Made by a program: the position numbers and the translations under genes
Shown: in pieces, positions 31,391-43,260 of the stretch
Numbering within the stretch: position 1 is the stretch's first letter
Layout: each line of letters begins with the position of its first letter
Notes under the pieces: model-generated
The model's input: the letters and a program-made list of their open reading frames with translations, nothing else
What the model was told of the DNA's origin: nothing
Databases searched by the model: none
NCBI GenBank assembly: GCA_945859605.1
Contig: OX243821.1
Coordinates: forward strand, 21,429,373-21,493,372
Source of the DNA: Lumbricus rubellus
Taxonomy: Eukaryota > Annelida > Clitellata > Crassiclitellata > Lumbricidae
Direction of reading: 5' to 3'
Length of the DNA: 64,000 nt

Positions 31391-31579
31391 GTACAAGTCC
31401 CCGTATTGTAAATCTGGCCAGTGTGATGGATCGTTAGACCAGAGATCAGAAGTGATAGTATACGGATCCGGCAAAACGCTGAACTGCTTATTCGGTCCAC
31501 AAACTTCCAATTTCTTAAAATAAAATTGCCTGGCCTGTTCCGGCATACTGTCAACATACTTCACAGTTGATTTAGACAT
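31376..31579 (-). CDS. N-terminal piece of a YqaJ/MULE-associated protein
   Basis: A complete short frame from ATG: MSKSTVKYVDSMPEQARQFY, then LPDPYTITSDLWSNDPSHWP and DLQYGDLYNFLV. The ...W-PD--Y-D-YN-L tail resembles starts of invertebrate proteins with YqaJ nuclease domains, where an exon usually follows. No continuation is seen; the next bases are recombinase-like. Could be a first exon or a relic. Confidence 0.35.
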   Translation of the reverse strand: MSKSTVKYVDSMPEQARQFYFKKLEVCGPNKQFSVLPDPYTITSDLWSNDPSHWPDLQYGDLYNFLV

Positions 31580-31739
31580 TCTTAAAAATTAATAACGCAT
31601 TGTAAATCGTCAAAATATGAATGTTTAGTTCCGTTGTTTACAGTGTTCCCGCAACAACTAAAGCTGACTATTGCCTTACATAGAGTTTGACATGCAGTTA
31701 TTATATCTATGGTAAAAGCTCCTATAGCTCTTTCATGTT

Positions 31740-32881
31740 ATTGTATCCAAGGCAGTCTTCGCACGGCCGATAGTCATTGGTGCTTATTGTTGGAATTGGG
31801 CCTCTATGTGACAACAAGGTCACCTCCACCTTCTTTCAACACGCCGCAATTGTGCAAATGATTGATTCCCTTTATTTCTTAATAGCGTTATGAATGCTAG
31901 TTTCTTTGCTTTATTCTTTTCTGCACTTTTTCTAGCACTTCGGGTTCTCTGGCGTGACTGCAAGACCAGTGCTTGGTTATTTTTGAATACGGCTTCTCGC
32001 AGAACAAACAGTACTGTTTTTGTCATACGATCGACCAGTTCTCGTACTCATTGTTGCAACGTGCTTTCAAAAAGAAGTTGACCGCAGGGTTTCTGGATGT
32101 GTAGCACTTGACAGAGAATTTTCTTATGCAATCGCTTGCTTCCTCTGATATCCATGGGTCAAAGATGCGTAGTTGTTACACGCAAAAATATACTTGTTGT
32201 CTTCTATGACACCAGCTTGGTGTCTCGTGCTATTAAGCAGCACAATGGTCTCATGCATGATGCTGTCCATCAACAATGGCACTGTTCTGCCTGTTTTTCC
32301 TTCAATTTCCAACCGGTAGAAATATCTGCAGAGTTGTTGTTCAATTTCTCGTCAGGCAGCTTTCTATTTCAGAGCTAGCACTGCCACTTTTTGCCTTGCT
32401 AAATTCAGCGAGTCTTATGTTTGAAACCTCACCCTGCCTGCGCCGATTGAAATATATTAGATAGGTAAGCGACAACTCAGCCATGTGTCGGGTGTCTTCC
32501 GTCAATGGTAGACGTTTCGTGGCATTCCTTTTTCTCTGGTGCAGATCTTTCCTTGCATTGAATGTGACTTCTTCTGTCCACTCAATTTGGCACAACTCGT
32601 CAAACTGCCTGGCATCTTCCGATAGCTGCTTGTTGGAACTCTCGCTTAGGAATTTGGACACATTTTCTAACTGTGTGGCCCAATTTGATGGCCATTGATG
32701 GGCATTTATAACTCACTGTGGAGTAGTTAAATGCTGAAACAGACCGAACTGCTTCTATTATGATTCTGAACATCTGCGGTTTCAAATAGTCTTCTTCCAA
32801 AGAGACATTCTTAAGGTTACTTATTTTGTGCATGTAAAATAAATTGAATAATAAAAAAAGAGCAAAACAGTGGCAGACCAA
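31740..32881 (-). pseudogene. Recombinase-like gene, copy 4, nearly full order
   Basis: Minus strand: VSLEEDYLKPQMFRIIIEAV and CPSMAIKLGHTVRKCVQI (32600-32881), IEWTEEVTFNARKDLHQRKR, KRLPLTEDTRHMAELSLTYL, IYFNRRRQGEVSNI (32341-32661), GKTGRTVPLLMDSIMHE and DNKYIFACNNYASLT (32124-32312). It is then joined at about 32040 to the zinc-finger start of yet another copy (31820-32026). Several frameshifts. Confidence 0.6.
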
Positions 32882-32942
32882 ACAGACAGATAGGCAGACA
32901 GGCAGACAGACACAATAATTAATTTAGCATCGCTATGTAGGC

Positions 32943-34009
32943 CTACATGTAGGTATGTACTCTATACAGCGATAATGCAAAACAACTTACGATTTGCGCC
33001 TCTTCCAATGTTTTCATCACTTCCTCACACCAACCGGTATCAGAGGCATGGCGTCGTGAGTTTGTCACAGGTCCTCCAACAGTTCTGTCAAAAGCTGTGG
33101 GTTGTTGGTTCAGCGGCGGTTGCCTCTGCAGCTGTGCTGTGTTCTGAACGGTCGTGTTTTCTAAGTGTGTGTGGCCCAATTTGATGGCCATTGATGGGCA
33201 TTTGTAACTCATTGTGGAGTAGTTAAATGCTGAAACAGACTGAACTGCTTCTATTATAATTCTGAACATCTGAGGTTTCAAAGAGCCTTCCAAAGAGACA
33301 TTCTTAAGGTTACTAACCTTTCGGATTTCTAGCAAGAGCCTCCCCATTTCTCGCACTCTGGCTCTTCGGGTATCTTCCGTCAATGGTAGACGTTTCTTAG
33401 CATTTTTTTTCCTGTCGTACAGATCTTTTCGTGCTTTGAAATTCACTTCTTCCGACCACTCAATTTGGCACAACTCGTCGAACTGCCTGGCATCTTCCGA
33501 TAGCTGCTTGTTCGAGCTCTCAATGGCCTGACCCTTAAGAATTTGTGCACATTTTCTAAGTGTGTGGCCCAATTTGATGGCCAATGATGGGCATTTGTTA
33601 TTTTTGTGGAGTAGTTAAATGCTGAAACAGACTGAACTGCTTCTATTATAATTCTGAACATCTGAGGTTTCAAAGAGCCTTCCAAAGAGACATTCTTAAG
33701 GTTACTAACCTTTCGGATCTCTAGCAAGAGCCTGCCCATTTCTCGCACTCTGGCTCTTCGGGTATCTTCCGTCAATGGTAGACGTTTCGTAGCATTTCTT
33801 TTCCTGTCGTACAAATGTTTTCGTGCTTTGAAATTCACTTCTTCCGACCACTCAATTTGGCACAACTCGTCGAACTGCCTGGCATCTTCCGATAACTGCT
33901 TGTTCGAGCTCTCGATGGCCTGACCCTTAAGAATTTGGGCACATTTTCTAAGTTTGTGTCCCAATTTGATGGCCAGTAAAGGGCATTTATAACTCATTGT
34001 GGAGTAGTT
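32943..34009 (-). pseudogene. Recombinase-like gene middle part, 393-bp in-frame tandem duplication
   Basis: The block LGHTLRKCAQILKGQAIESS, FDELCQIEWSEEVNFKARK, KRLPLTEDTRRARVREMGR, LKPQMFRIIIEAVQSVSAFN is present twice, about 393 bp apart (33443-33980 and 32943-33584). The junction joins RLPLTEDTR back to RARVREMGRLL without a frame break, so the duplicate reads through. A small deletion near 33597 then shifts the frame. Upstream at about 34010 it switches abruptly to Gypsy gag. Confidence 0.6.
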
Positions 34010-34530
34010 GAATCCTGACGCGTATCTGAAGGAGTTTGTGGCGCTTGGCATCGTCCTTGATGCCGACTACTATGCAGTCGCGTAACGTTGACTCTTCTAT
34101 GGCCTCGAACTTGCACATTTTTGCCATCCTCCGGATTTCACCTAGAAACTTATCGAAGCGTTCGGTGGACTCTTGGACGCAATGGTAGAAAAGATAACGT
34201 TGGTGTGTGCGACGTTCACAGATCCAACGCAGTAGGTCTCGAACGCATTGATTAATTTTGTTTACGATGTCTCTTTTGTCCTCTGATGGAAGGGCAAAGC
34301 TTCATTAGGCCTCTCCTCCAAGACAGGTTGGTTACCAGCTCGTAATTTTTCCACTGGTCTTTGAATCGCTCCCAGTTGTCGGCTACATTGCTCCTGGTTG
34401 TCTACAATGGATCAAAATATCTGACCAAGTCGTCGAGCAGTTTCAGTCCCAGTGCCGCGCCTTTCGTTCGCAGGTTGCTGTCCCACGTGAACATTTCCAC
34501 TTCATCACTCCCGTCTGAAACACAAGACAC
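34010..34530 (-). pseudogene. Gypsy-type LTR retrotransposon gag fragment
   Basis: Minus strand: NVADNWERFKDQWKNYELVT, then THQRYLFYHCVQESTERFDK, FLGEIRRMAKMCKFEAIEES, LRDCIVVGIKDDAKRHKLL. This W-F--QW--Y through F..R.Q...E.FD.F...LR..A..C.F.....LRD.IV.GI.DD order is the capsid region of Metaviridae/Gypsy gag. Stops and a frame change lie near 34290-34420. No LTRs, protease or polymerase nearby. Confidence 0.65.
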
Positions 34531-34619
34531 CGGCTGCATTAAATATAATTTAATCACAATAACACTGCTCTATATAATCAACAAATAACATAAAATTCAC
34601 CATTGAATAATCATTAACA

Positions 34620-35330
34620 TTGCTCTATACTATCAACAATTAACGTAAATTGCAGGTTAAAAGCTATGCTAGCCAAACTTGGTTATTTTGACTACTCATC
34701 AGAAAATCAACTTAAGATCGTACGGCAGAATGTTTTTTTATCACATGTCTTTTAAAGTTATTTGTATCCGAAAACGCTCGGTCACATACTCTGCATGCAA
34801 ATGGTTTCTATTATTACACCAAGTGTCAGTGATTTCTTTCATGTTCTATGCAGTAATGTTTCTTTTTCACCATTGAATAATCATTAACACAACTCAATAG
34901 AATCAACGAATAACATAAAATGCAGGTTAAATGCTATGCTAGCCGAACTTGGTTATTTTGACTACTCATCAAAAAACCCACTTTAGATCTTTTGGCAGTT
35001 ACTTGGATCCGAAAACGCTCGGTCACATACTCCGCATGCAAATGGTCTCTATTAATAGACCCAAGTGTCAGTGATTTCTTTCATGTACTATGCAGTAAAG
35101 AAATGTTTCGCTTTCACCATTGAATTATCATTAACATTGTTCTGTAGAATTAACAAATGACACAAATTGCAGGTTAAAAGCTACGCTAGCCAAACTTGGT
35201 TATTTTGACTACTCATCAGTCATCACAAAATCCACTTAAGATTGTTTGGCAGAATGTTTTTTTTATCTCATGCCTTTTGCGGTTACTGGGATCCGAAAAC
35301 GCTCGGTCACATACTCACCAGACAGAGTTC
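34620..35330 (-). repeat. C2H2 zinc-finger exon in three ~250-270-bp tandem copies
   Basis: Units share GCAGGTTAAAAGCTA words at 34652, 34923 and 35169. On the minus strand the first unit codes KPFACRVCDRAFSDTNNFKR then HVIKKHS, a canonical C2H2 finger. The other two are decayed (CGVCDRAFSDPSNCQK; VCDRAFSDPSN). This is tandem exon duplication followed by loss. Confidence 0.65.
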
Positions 35331-35809
35331 ATAAGTTTCAATTTTGTGTGTTTCTACGGTGCTAATTCGCACTCTTTGCAGTAGCTAATTTTGGAGTGGG
35401 GCTACAGACGTTTTAGTTTTCTCCAAATCATAAGCACAACTTTGCATTGAATATAATTTTTCTTCAAAGCACGAGAGAATGCAATGTCCAGTATAAAGTA
35501 AGTTACAATCAGACAACAGAGAGGTTGTGTAGGTCCATAATTTGTGAAGCCTCTTTTCCATCTGCTCTGACAGCTATGCTTGAGACCATCAGCTGGTTTT
35601 TCTCGTTCATTTTACAGAGATATAATTATCATTGGATAGTTTAATGACGGCTCCAAATGTTGAAACGTTTAACTTTAAGAGCAAGGTTCGTAAAGGACGT
35701 CTGCAAAAATGACCTACTTTGACCCCTCTCCCCTTTGTTCGCATTAAACCTAAGTACGATGCCTTCACATAAGTTTAAGGGATGGCTCATTCGCTGCAGG
35801 CAATCCCAG

Positions 35810-36372
35810 AGGTACTCGAGCCTTGTCTGTCGTGACGTACCCTCGTTCCGTGTGAAGGCAGCATCACGAAGTTCAAAACTTGAAGAGGAGGGTATGATTT
35901 TTACTTAATTTAATGATTTAATCACTGCAACTACACGGCGGTTAATAACACTAGATGACAATTGAGGAAAAACACTTTCGATGTGTTGAAGAGGAACGTC
36001 TTCGAAGAAAACGGATGCTGTTGCAATGACAAATTATCTGTAAATTTTCCACAGGGAGGCAATTGTCTCTTGCTCAGTTGCTCATATTTGCGGGCACCCA
36101 TGGATTGGTCAATCAACAAAGGGGAGGGGGAGGGAGAGGGGAGGGGAGGGGAGGGGAAGCCTCTTTTCAGCCACAGCAACGCGTGGCCGGGTTCAGCTAG
36201 TCAGGCTATATGACTAGAGGAGCTTGTCTGTCGTGGCTTACACTACCCTCGTTCCGTGTGAAGGCAGCGTCACGAAGTTGAAAACTTGAAGAGGAGGGTA
36301 TGATTTTTACTTAATTTTAATGATTTAATCAGTGCAACTACATGGCGCTTAATAGCAATAGACGACAACTGA
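35810..36372. repeat. Direct repeat pair, ~150 bp
   Basis: 35823-35960 and 36218-36372 share CTTGTCTGTCGTG, CCCTCGTTCCGTGTGAAGGC and AGAGGAGGGTATGATTTTTA. Between them is a (GGGGA)n purine run at 36119-36160. They could be ends of a small element, but no target duplication was found. Confidence 0.55.
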
Positions 36373-36379
36373 ATCCCTC

Positions 36380-37270
36380 AGTTGCTTGTAATGGTGGCTG
36401 ATGTTTTCGTGCCCGACCGTCCTGCTCTTCATTTACTAGCGAAATACTCCCTCTGTGACGCGACGCTTAAATAGGCTATCCCAGCGTGGTGGGTTGACGC
36501 CAGAGGCGACGATTTGTTCTGAGAGACAGTCAAAAACTCGATTGCCCCTTTTGAAGTCGGTATTGCTTACTGAAGGCCGTTTTCGTGGGGCGACCAAATA
36601 TTTTCCTTGCCCTGATAGCAGACCCAAGTCGAATCAACTAGGCACTCTCCCTGTATTCAGGGCCGTCAGTGTTCTGCCCGTGACGAATTCCCGCAGCAGG
36701 CGTAGTTTGAAGTGGTCAACGTCGTGTTGTTTACTTAGCACCGAAAGACGACCAGATGTCGCTGCTTGGCCTTGTGGAGGCGACCACGACATTGTCCCTC
36801 TTGACTTAGAAAAAATGTGCAGCAATCTCCCATTGCCACAGCGAACTTTTTCAAGAGACTGTTGCAGCGGCAAAATGTGCATCCATGTGGCTTCATCTCT
36901 CAATATTGGTTGCCTTTATAAGTTTGATAGGTACCAAACAAACTGTAAATATGGTGGATCCAGTTTGCCAGGTAACAGTACAAACGTGCGCACTTACCAT
37001 CGCTAGTGGGAGATTGTTGTAGCGGCAAAATGTGCATCCACGTGGCTTTGTCTTTCAGTATTGGCTGCCTTTAGAAGTTTGACAAGTACAGTGCAAATGT
37101 GGCGCTTACATTCATTCGTCGTAGAATTCCGTGATGGAGATGCAGATAAGTTCCAGATTCGACTTATGCTAAAACCATATTGAGTGAGACCTCGTGCAAG
37201 TCGTTCAAGTCGTTCAAAAGTCAAAAGAGCAGTCAAGTACAGCTTCAAGTGACATTGAAAATTTTCCAAA
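36380..37270 (-). pseudogene. Unassigned coding-like segment with a 165-bp duplication
   Basis: The minus-strand word ATWMHILPLQQS occurs at 36840-36900 and again at 37010-37060, with similar flanks. The second is followed by a good donor (ATGGTAAGTGCG). Frames are short and broken. A zinc-binding FLYWCH-like domain was considered but the Cys/His pattern is not clear. Confidence 0.25.
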
Positions 37271-37279
37271 TTCTCCCAT

Positions 37280-38300
37280 CAATTGACTTTATTAATTTTA
37301 CTTATATCATGTCTAGAATGTTGTAGTTATAAGTTTTATCCTATTTATTAACCTCCAAACGTTTTTAGTCTAAAATAATAATGTATATTCAATAATCAGG
37401 TTAAGGCACGAAATAGCCAATTCTGTGCTGAAGTGCCGTTAAACCCAATCAATCAATCAATCCCATCAATTGAAGCACGTGGTTACACACGCGATCCTTT
37501 CAATTGAGAAAATGGCCAGTCGAACGTTAAACGCTGGCAGTTTTGGTTTTCTGATCTTCGATAATCTGCGACTGCTCCAGCTGAAACTATACCAATTATT
37601 GTATTCAAAAGATGTTGCTGGTCGTACTCCAATCTAGCCCTTCCAATTTTTTATCGATGAAACTCGTTTAACTTTTGACCAATGTCTAGATGTTCTGTAG
37701 CAATCTCATTAAGCTTCCTCTCGAAGTCATGCCTTGGAATTCTTCTTGTAGCTTTGTTCGGCTCCAAACAACAATTGAATAAACCGTTCGTTTTATGTTG
37801 CCCTATCCATCAGTTTGAGGAATGGTGATCATTGGAGGTGGATAGAAAAGTCCTTTCAAACTGTCGGAAAGCAACTTCTGCAGACAGTAATATCCTGAAG
37901 GCGGTCTCATTGCATGGTGTGAGACTTATATTCTTTAAGTGTAAGCAAACGTGTTATTTCTGTTCCAAGCTAGTATAATCTTGAGTTTTAACAGAGGATA
38001 TACATGACAGACATGTGACATCGTTATTCTCGACACGAGAGGAATGTAGCCACCAAAGTAATATAAGCAGCGCAACTGCTGTGGAGTAAAGTTTCACAGT
38101 ACATAGCTGAAGAGCTTAGGAATTAGATTAGCATGGTAATTGTAATTGTAATCAAGGCAATTTATATAGCATCATCGGTAGCAAACTACTTCTACTTCTA
38201 TATCTACCGTGGTGCACATTCCTAGTCAATGAATATTCATTAAATATCAAAGGTTATGCATATTCACGATGCCTGGTGGCAGACGGTGCGTAATCTTGAC
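37280..38300. other. No gene seen
   Basis: Single-copy-looking AT-rich sequence with a short (AATC)n run at 37448-37464. No exon supported. Confidence 0.4.
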
Positions 38301-38315
38301 TACCGAGTCTAGTGT

Positions 38316-38490
38316 TCATGCCAGATACCTTGTGTATTGAGTGTGGACGGTGTTGGCGTACAGTTCCAGCAACTTCAAAGACTGGACGATAATAGACCTG
38401 GTTGTTGGGGTAGAGGTGGGGGACAGTGTGAAAATAACAACAGCAACAATAGCAAGCACAATAAGAGCAGCAACAGGAACAATAAGGATG
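38316..38490 (-). CDS. Possible membrane-helix terminal exon
   Basis: One minus frame reads ILIVPVAALIVLAIVAVVIF, a strong transmembrane helix, followed by a short polar tail to a stop at 38316-38318. A possible acceptor (GTGTAAAG) lies just upstream. The upstream frame is closed, so it can only be an exon or chance. No partner exon found. Confidence 0.2.
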
Positions 38491-38599
38491 CTTTACACGC
38501 ATAATACCATTGTCAAAGTTCAGCATTGCATCGTAACTCTTCAAATACTTGCCAACGCTGACTGAATGGCCAACAGGAATGTAAAGTTAGTGGGCCCCA

Positions 38600-39840
38600 G
38601 AAACCTCATTGAGAAATTCTACAGGTCTTCAATTTCTGCAGGGTCTTGGTTGTCTTCAGTTATCAAAGACTCCTTGCAATAATTGCACTTAGTTGCTCTC
38701 ACAATAATAATAATAATATAGACGATTGATTTAGCAACGTAGCTCAGCCAAGGTAGAAGGAAATGGCGCTGTGCACGAGTTCAAAAAGTTAATGACAGTT
38801 ATATGATTGTTTAAAAAGAAATGTCTTGAGTCTTCGTTTAAATCCCTCCAGAGGTGGTGCATTCTTCACATGGTCGGGAAGACTGTTTTATGCAGTTGGT
38901 CCTGACACAGAGAAAGAACAATAGATCTAGCAATGGCACCACTGATATAGACGATGATGTTGGCATCGCTTGATGTTAGGTCATCATAATTCAGGTTCGT
39001 GGGGCTGGTAATGGCTTCAACTAGGCAGTTGGAATCACTGAGGCATCACACTGCATAGCTGCATCTATGTCAGATAGTGAAAACTTCGAGTATTTTAACA
39101 GTGAAACAGTGCAAATTTACCGGTCTCTTCTAAGACTTGCTTCATTGATATGTAGTAATTTGCCTCTGAAAGTTGGCACAGCCATCCAAACCGACACTCT
39201 TTAGCATCAGACTGCAAGTTTCCTAGCAAGACATAACTGAAGCCCAGGCGATCAAGCAAATGACTTGTGCAGTCGGCAAGTGACTAGCAAGTTTGACCGC
39301 AGTGCAAAACATTTCTTTCGTCAACCCAGGTAATTTCGAACCCTCCCATTTACTAAAGATTCTGCGAAATGTTGCAGGTATTGCAGCCTCCAGTCATCTG
39401 ATGATATATCCCCTTTGTGTTGGCTTTGAAAGGGTACTTAACGTTCATAACATTCCGCAATTTCATGATTATTGACAGGAAATCAGCAGTGCTAGCCCAT
39501 CTGCTTAGACCGTCTTCTGTAGAATAATGCTTAAGAGCATCATGAGTTGATTAATAAAAAATGGATTCCACTGATCACACAGAAGTTTGCTTTATGTTCA
39601 TACTTTCGTCATGCAAAACGTCAAATGCATGCACATAATTTCCCATGAAAGGGCCGACAATGGCAAAGACTCGGTGTTGGGTCATAGTAGTCCTTGCCCG
39701 TGGAAGTAGTAGATAAAATTTCACTAAAAATGATAAACGACTCAAAAGTCAATGGGCACATTTGTTTGCAGGCTTTGCGAGACCTTACGGTATAAGTCTT
39801 GATTGAAATGTGTGACCATGTACATGTTTTATACAGCTCA
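38600..39840. other. No gene seen
   Basis: No domain or splice-bordered exon supported. A small (TAA)n run lies at 38704-38718. Confidence 0.4.
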
Positions 39841-39849
39841 CGGCATTAG

Positions 39850-40215
39850 GCCTACTAAGTCATAACAAGCACGCCATACCGACGTTTAGTTACCACTCTC
39901 CTTTAACAGAGTAAGTACTTTTTCCATTCTGTTATCAGTATATTGGCACAGATCGACTGAATTGTACAAAATAAATGTGTTATCAGATCTTTTATTGAAT
40001 TAAGTCATAACCAGCATGCCATACCGACGTTTGCTTACCACTCCCCTTTAACAGGGCAAACTGTAATTTTCCCATCCTGTTACAAGCATAATCACAAAGA
40101 TCGACTGAATTGTACATAGTAACATAGTGCTTCTAATATGCGATCGGGACGTTTATTTGACGAGAACTGAAGTCTGGGTCGGGTTGACAAAATTAATGTG
40201 GAAGCGCAATTCATA
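39850..40215 (-). repeat. Two tandem exon-like units (DLS-YTDNRM family)
   Basis: The units share GCCATACCGACGTTT, CTTTAACAG and CAGATCGACTGAATT words with the cluster at 42400-42990. On the minus strand they code decayed versions of VDLSxYTDNRMxKLLALLK followed by a donor (GGTAAGC). Confidence 0.6.
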
Positions 40216-40219
40216 AAAT

Positions 40220-40515
40220 CTGTGGGGTCCAACCTTAAAGGATCACGACAAAAGGACACAAAAACCCGTTATATTCAACGAATAAACAGTCTACTCCATC
40301 TTTTTATTTTGTATATTATCAAGAGGTCTTAGGCCTATTATAATATTGTTCCATTCCAGTGCTGAAGTTACGTGCACATATTTTTGCAGATACATGTAGA
40401 TGGATGACCTCCTCTCTATATCTCTCTCCACGGCTTTGCCAGAGGCGTCTTCAGTAACTAATGTCCATACTGAAATGACATAACATAATTCAATGTAAAC
40501 ACTTTGATGACCTTA

Positions 40516-40571
<56 letters not shown>

Positions 40572-41600
40572 GCATAATCTCTTATACGCACAAGGTCACA
40601 CCGAAATGTGGATCTGAGGAGCATTCATATTTAACATTCATTTTAATTTCTTCAAAAAGGCATTTGAATATAAGAGGACTTTTTGAAAGATAGACTTCGA
40701 GTCTCTCCAGACTTCAACATAGATGTAGCCAACTAGAATGAGATAATATCTGAGATCTACTTAGTTGCACAAAACCATCGAATAGTCAAAGGCTCTGTAT
40801 ATATTCATACATATTTTTGCTCTAAGGTCAAAGTAGGTACTTAGGCCCACAGAAATAATGATAATTTAAATGACCCGCAACATAGTCATGCCATTGCAAG
40901 TCGACTTGTTGTCATTATTACAGGTTGCAAGATTCAACTTTATTTCCATCATTTAGTGTAACTATTAGTAAACGAAGCAGATATTATAGACCTACGTCCT
41001 TTCGTATTAGGCTGCAATGCTGGCTTCCACTTTCGGGCTAATTATTATTATTATTTATTTTATAGAACATAGTTTATTCTCTTCAACATAATTTTTTTTA
41101 CCCGAGGTATTTAGGATCCCTCAGGTGTTCAAAATAATATCCGGAGATGGAAATGATGTTATTCTGGAACAGCCATTGCCATTTATTATTATTATTATAA
41201 CTCAACATTTATTGAAAAAACACTCAAGCCGAAAATAAAGCTAAATACAGAAATGATTGTTATTACTACTATTGTGATGGCGATAGGCCGTCAACAAGTC
41301 TATTGTCACCGAGTTAAAACTCTGGACAGTAAATAGGGAGGCATTGCAGCAAAAAACAGGTCTCTCTCATATCATTATTATTACTACTACTACTACTACT
41401 AGTATTATTATTATTATTATAATTATTACTACTATTATTACTACTACTACTACTATTGTAATTGTCGTCATGTCGTCGCCGCCATCGTCGTCATTAACAT
41501 ACTCATCATTATTTGGTAACTAGATTGCGGCATTTAATAGATCAATATGCTGTCTTTCGGCCGATCATATGAACGTATTGGTACATGTATAATAGTATAC
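40220..41600. other. Microsatellite-rich, no gene seen
   Basis: (TTA)n at 40518-40572, ATT runs at 41043-41060 and ATT/ACT triplet tracts at 41383-41460. Nothing else could be supported. Confidence 0.5.
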
Positions 41601-41604
41601 ATAC

Positions 41605-41743
41605 ATTCGCATCGTAGTTGACGACTAGCGTCACGTTCGGTAAGGTTGCCACAATGTCTGACACCATTGTGGCCACCAGAATATGGACACGACCTGCCCT
41701 GAAATCTTCAAGGACTTCCCTTCTCTGCCACTGCAGACGACCC
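41605..41743 (-). pseudogene. DEAD-box helicase-like exon, copy 1 (139 nt)
   Basis: Acceptor GCTTGTAG, donor GTATGT. It reads GRLQWQRREVLEDFRAGRVH, ILVATMVSDIVATLPNVTL, VVNYDAN. RLQ..R...DF..G...ILVAT is helicase motif IV/V of DEAD-box RNA helicases of the Vasa/DDX3 type, and VVNYD is conserved too. The usual ARGLDI of motif V is replaced by SDIVAT, so it cannot be a normal helicase. Copies at 43261-43381, 43455-43593, 45063-45112, 45115-45223 and 45297-45435. Confidence 0.65.
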
Positions 41744-41832
41744 CTACAAGCAAGCACACATAAACACACGCACACATACAAAAGCACACGTGGGTACATA
41801 GAACAATCCACATCCTAGGGAAATGTAGCTTT

Positions 41833-42402
41833 CTAAGGTTTAGACACATCAGCACTCAGAGGGAGACGCTTAGAGGAATTTCTTTTCCGGTCATACAATT
41901 CCTTCCGGGCCCTAAACGATACTTCGTCACACCAATCCATTTTACAAAGCTGCTCGAACTGAGTCACTTCTTCCTCGAGTTTCTTGTCCTGCGTTCGAAT
42001 TGCATGGCCTTTGACTATCAGGCAGCACCTGTTGATGGTATGGCCTACCTTAATAGCAACAGCAGGCTTTGCATAAGCTGTTGTGCTGTGTTCGTAACCT
42101 GCCATGTGACGCACAGCGTCAATGACGCTGTTAAACATGTGAGGTTTTAAACAGTCTTGAATGGTGAACTTCTTCATACCCGTCGACTTCCGCACTTGAA
42201 CGAGAAGCCTTCCCATCTCTCTCAACCTTGACCTCACCAAGTCTTTCTTTTCAGAGGTATGGCGCCCGTATCCTCTGACCGCTAACTTAAGGGCAGCAGC
42301 GTCATCCTTTATGGCATTTTTGACCTCTCCGTTATGCATCCCGTTTATTAAACTCTGAATTTCGCCATAGTGTCCTCCTGCTGGGCGACGTCGTTGGTGC
42401 AT
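41833..42402 (-). pseudogene. Recombinase-like gene, copy 5, middle part
   Basis: An open minus frame of 189 codons: GEIQSLINGMHNGEVKNAIK, SEKKDLVRSRLREMGRLLVQ, VAIKVGHTINRCCLIVKGHA, MDWCDEVSFRARKELYDRKR, KRLPLSADVS. It matches the family in order but stops before box I of the catalytic domain. Nearly identical to the same part of the 44.1-45.0 kb copy. Confidence 0.6.
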
Positions 42403-42990
42403 CTGTCCTTTAACAGAGCAAGTAATTTTCTCATCCTGTTATCAGTGTAACCAGACAGATCGACTGAATTGTACACAGTGCTTCTAAATGTGCGATCAGA
42501 TCTTTTATTGGATTTAGGCATAACCAGCATACCATACCAACGTTTACTTACCAATCTCATTTAACAGAGCAAGTAATTTTCTCATCCTGTTATCAGTGTA
42601 CCCAGACAGATCGACTGAATTGGACATAGTGTCCTCCGGCTGGGCGACGTCGTTGGTGCATCTGTCCTTTAACAGAGTAAGTAAATTTTCCATCTTACTG
42701 TCAGTTTATTGGCACAGATCGACAGATTTGTACAAAATAAATGTGCGATCAGATCTATTATTGGATTTAGTCATAACCAGCATGCCATACCGACGTTTGC
42801 TTAACACTCCCCTTTAACAGGGCAAGTAATTTTTCCATCCTGTTGTCAGTATAATCACTCAGATCGACTGAATTGGACATAGTGCTTCTAAATGTGCGAT
42901 CAGGACGTTTATTTGACGAGAACTGAAGCCTGGGTCGGGTTGACAAAATTAATGTGGAAGCGCAATTCATAAAATCTGTGGGGGTACAAC
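42400..42990 (-). repeat. Four tandem exon-like units coding VDLSxYTDNRM
   Basis: Minus-strand peptides such as FRSTVYNSVDLSGYTDNRMR, KLLALLKD and FRSTMSNSVDLSDYTDNRME, KLLALLKG repeat at about 130-150 bp. Donor-like GGTAAGT follows some units. With 39850-40215 there are six units. The domain is not recognised; it may be an N-terminal exon of the recombinase-like gene next to it. Confidence 0.6.
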
Positions 42991-43260
42991 CTTAAAGGAT
43001 CACGACAAAAGGACACACAAACGCGTTATATTAAACGAATGAACATTAGTCTACTTCATCTTTTTTTTATTTTGAATAATATCAAGAGGTCTTATGCCTA
43101 TGGTGTTCCATTCCAGTGTTAAATAAATTATACATGTACATATTTTGCAGATAGAGAGATTTTGCTTAGTCATGCTCCTCACTCTCTCCACGGCTTTGCC
43201 AGAGGCGTCTTCAGTAGCTAAAGTCCATACTGAAATGACATAACATAATTCAAGTTAAAA

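Noticed and set aside
35810..36372. Solo LTR pair of a retrotransposon
   Set aside because: The direct repeats are only about 150 bp, have no TG...CA ends or target duplication that I can see, and enclose no element genes.
36455..37006. 183-codon plus frame
   Set aside because: No recognisable domain, and it overlaps minus-strand sequence with a duplicated coding-like word; probably a shadow frame.
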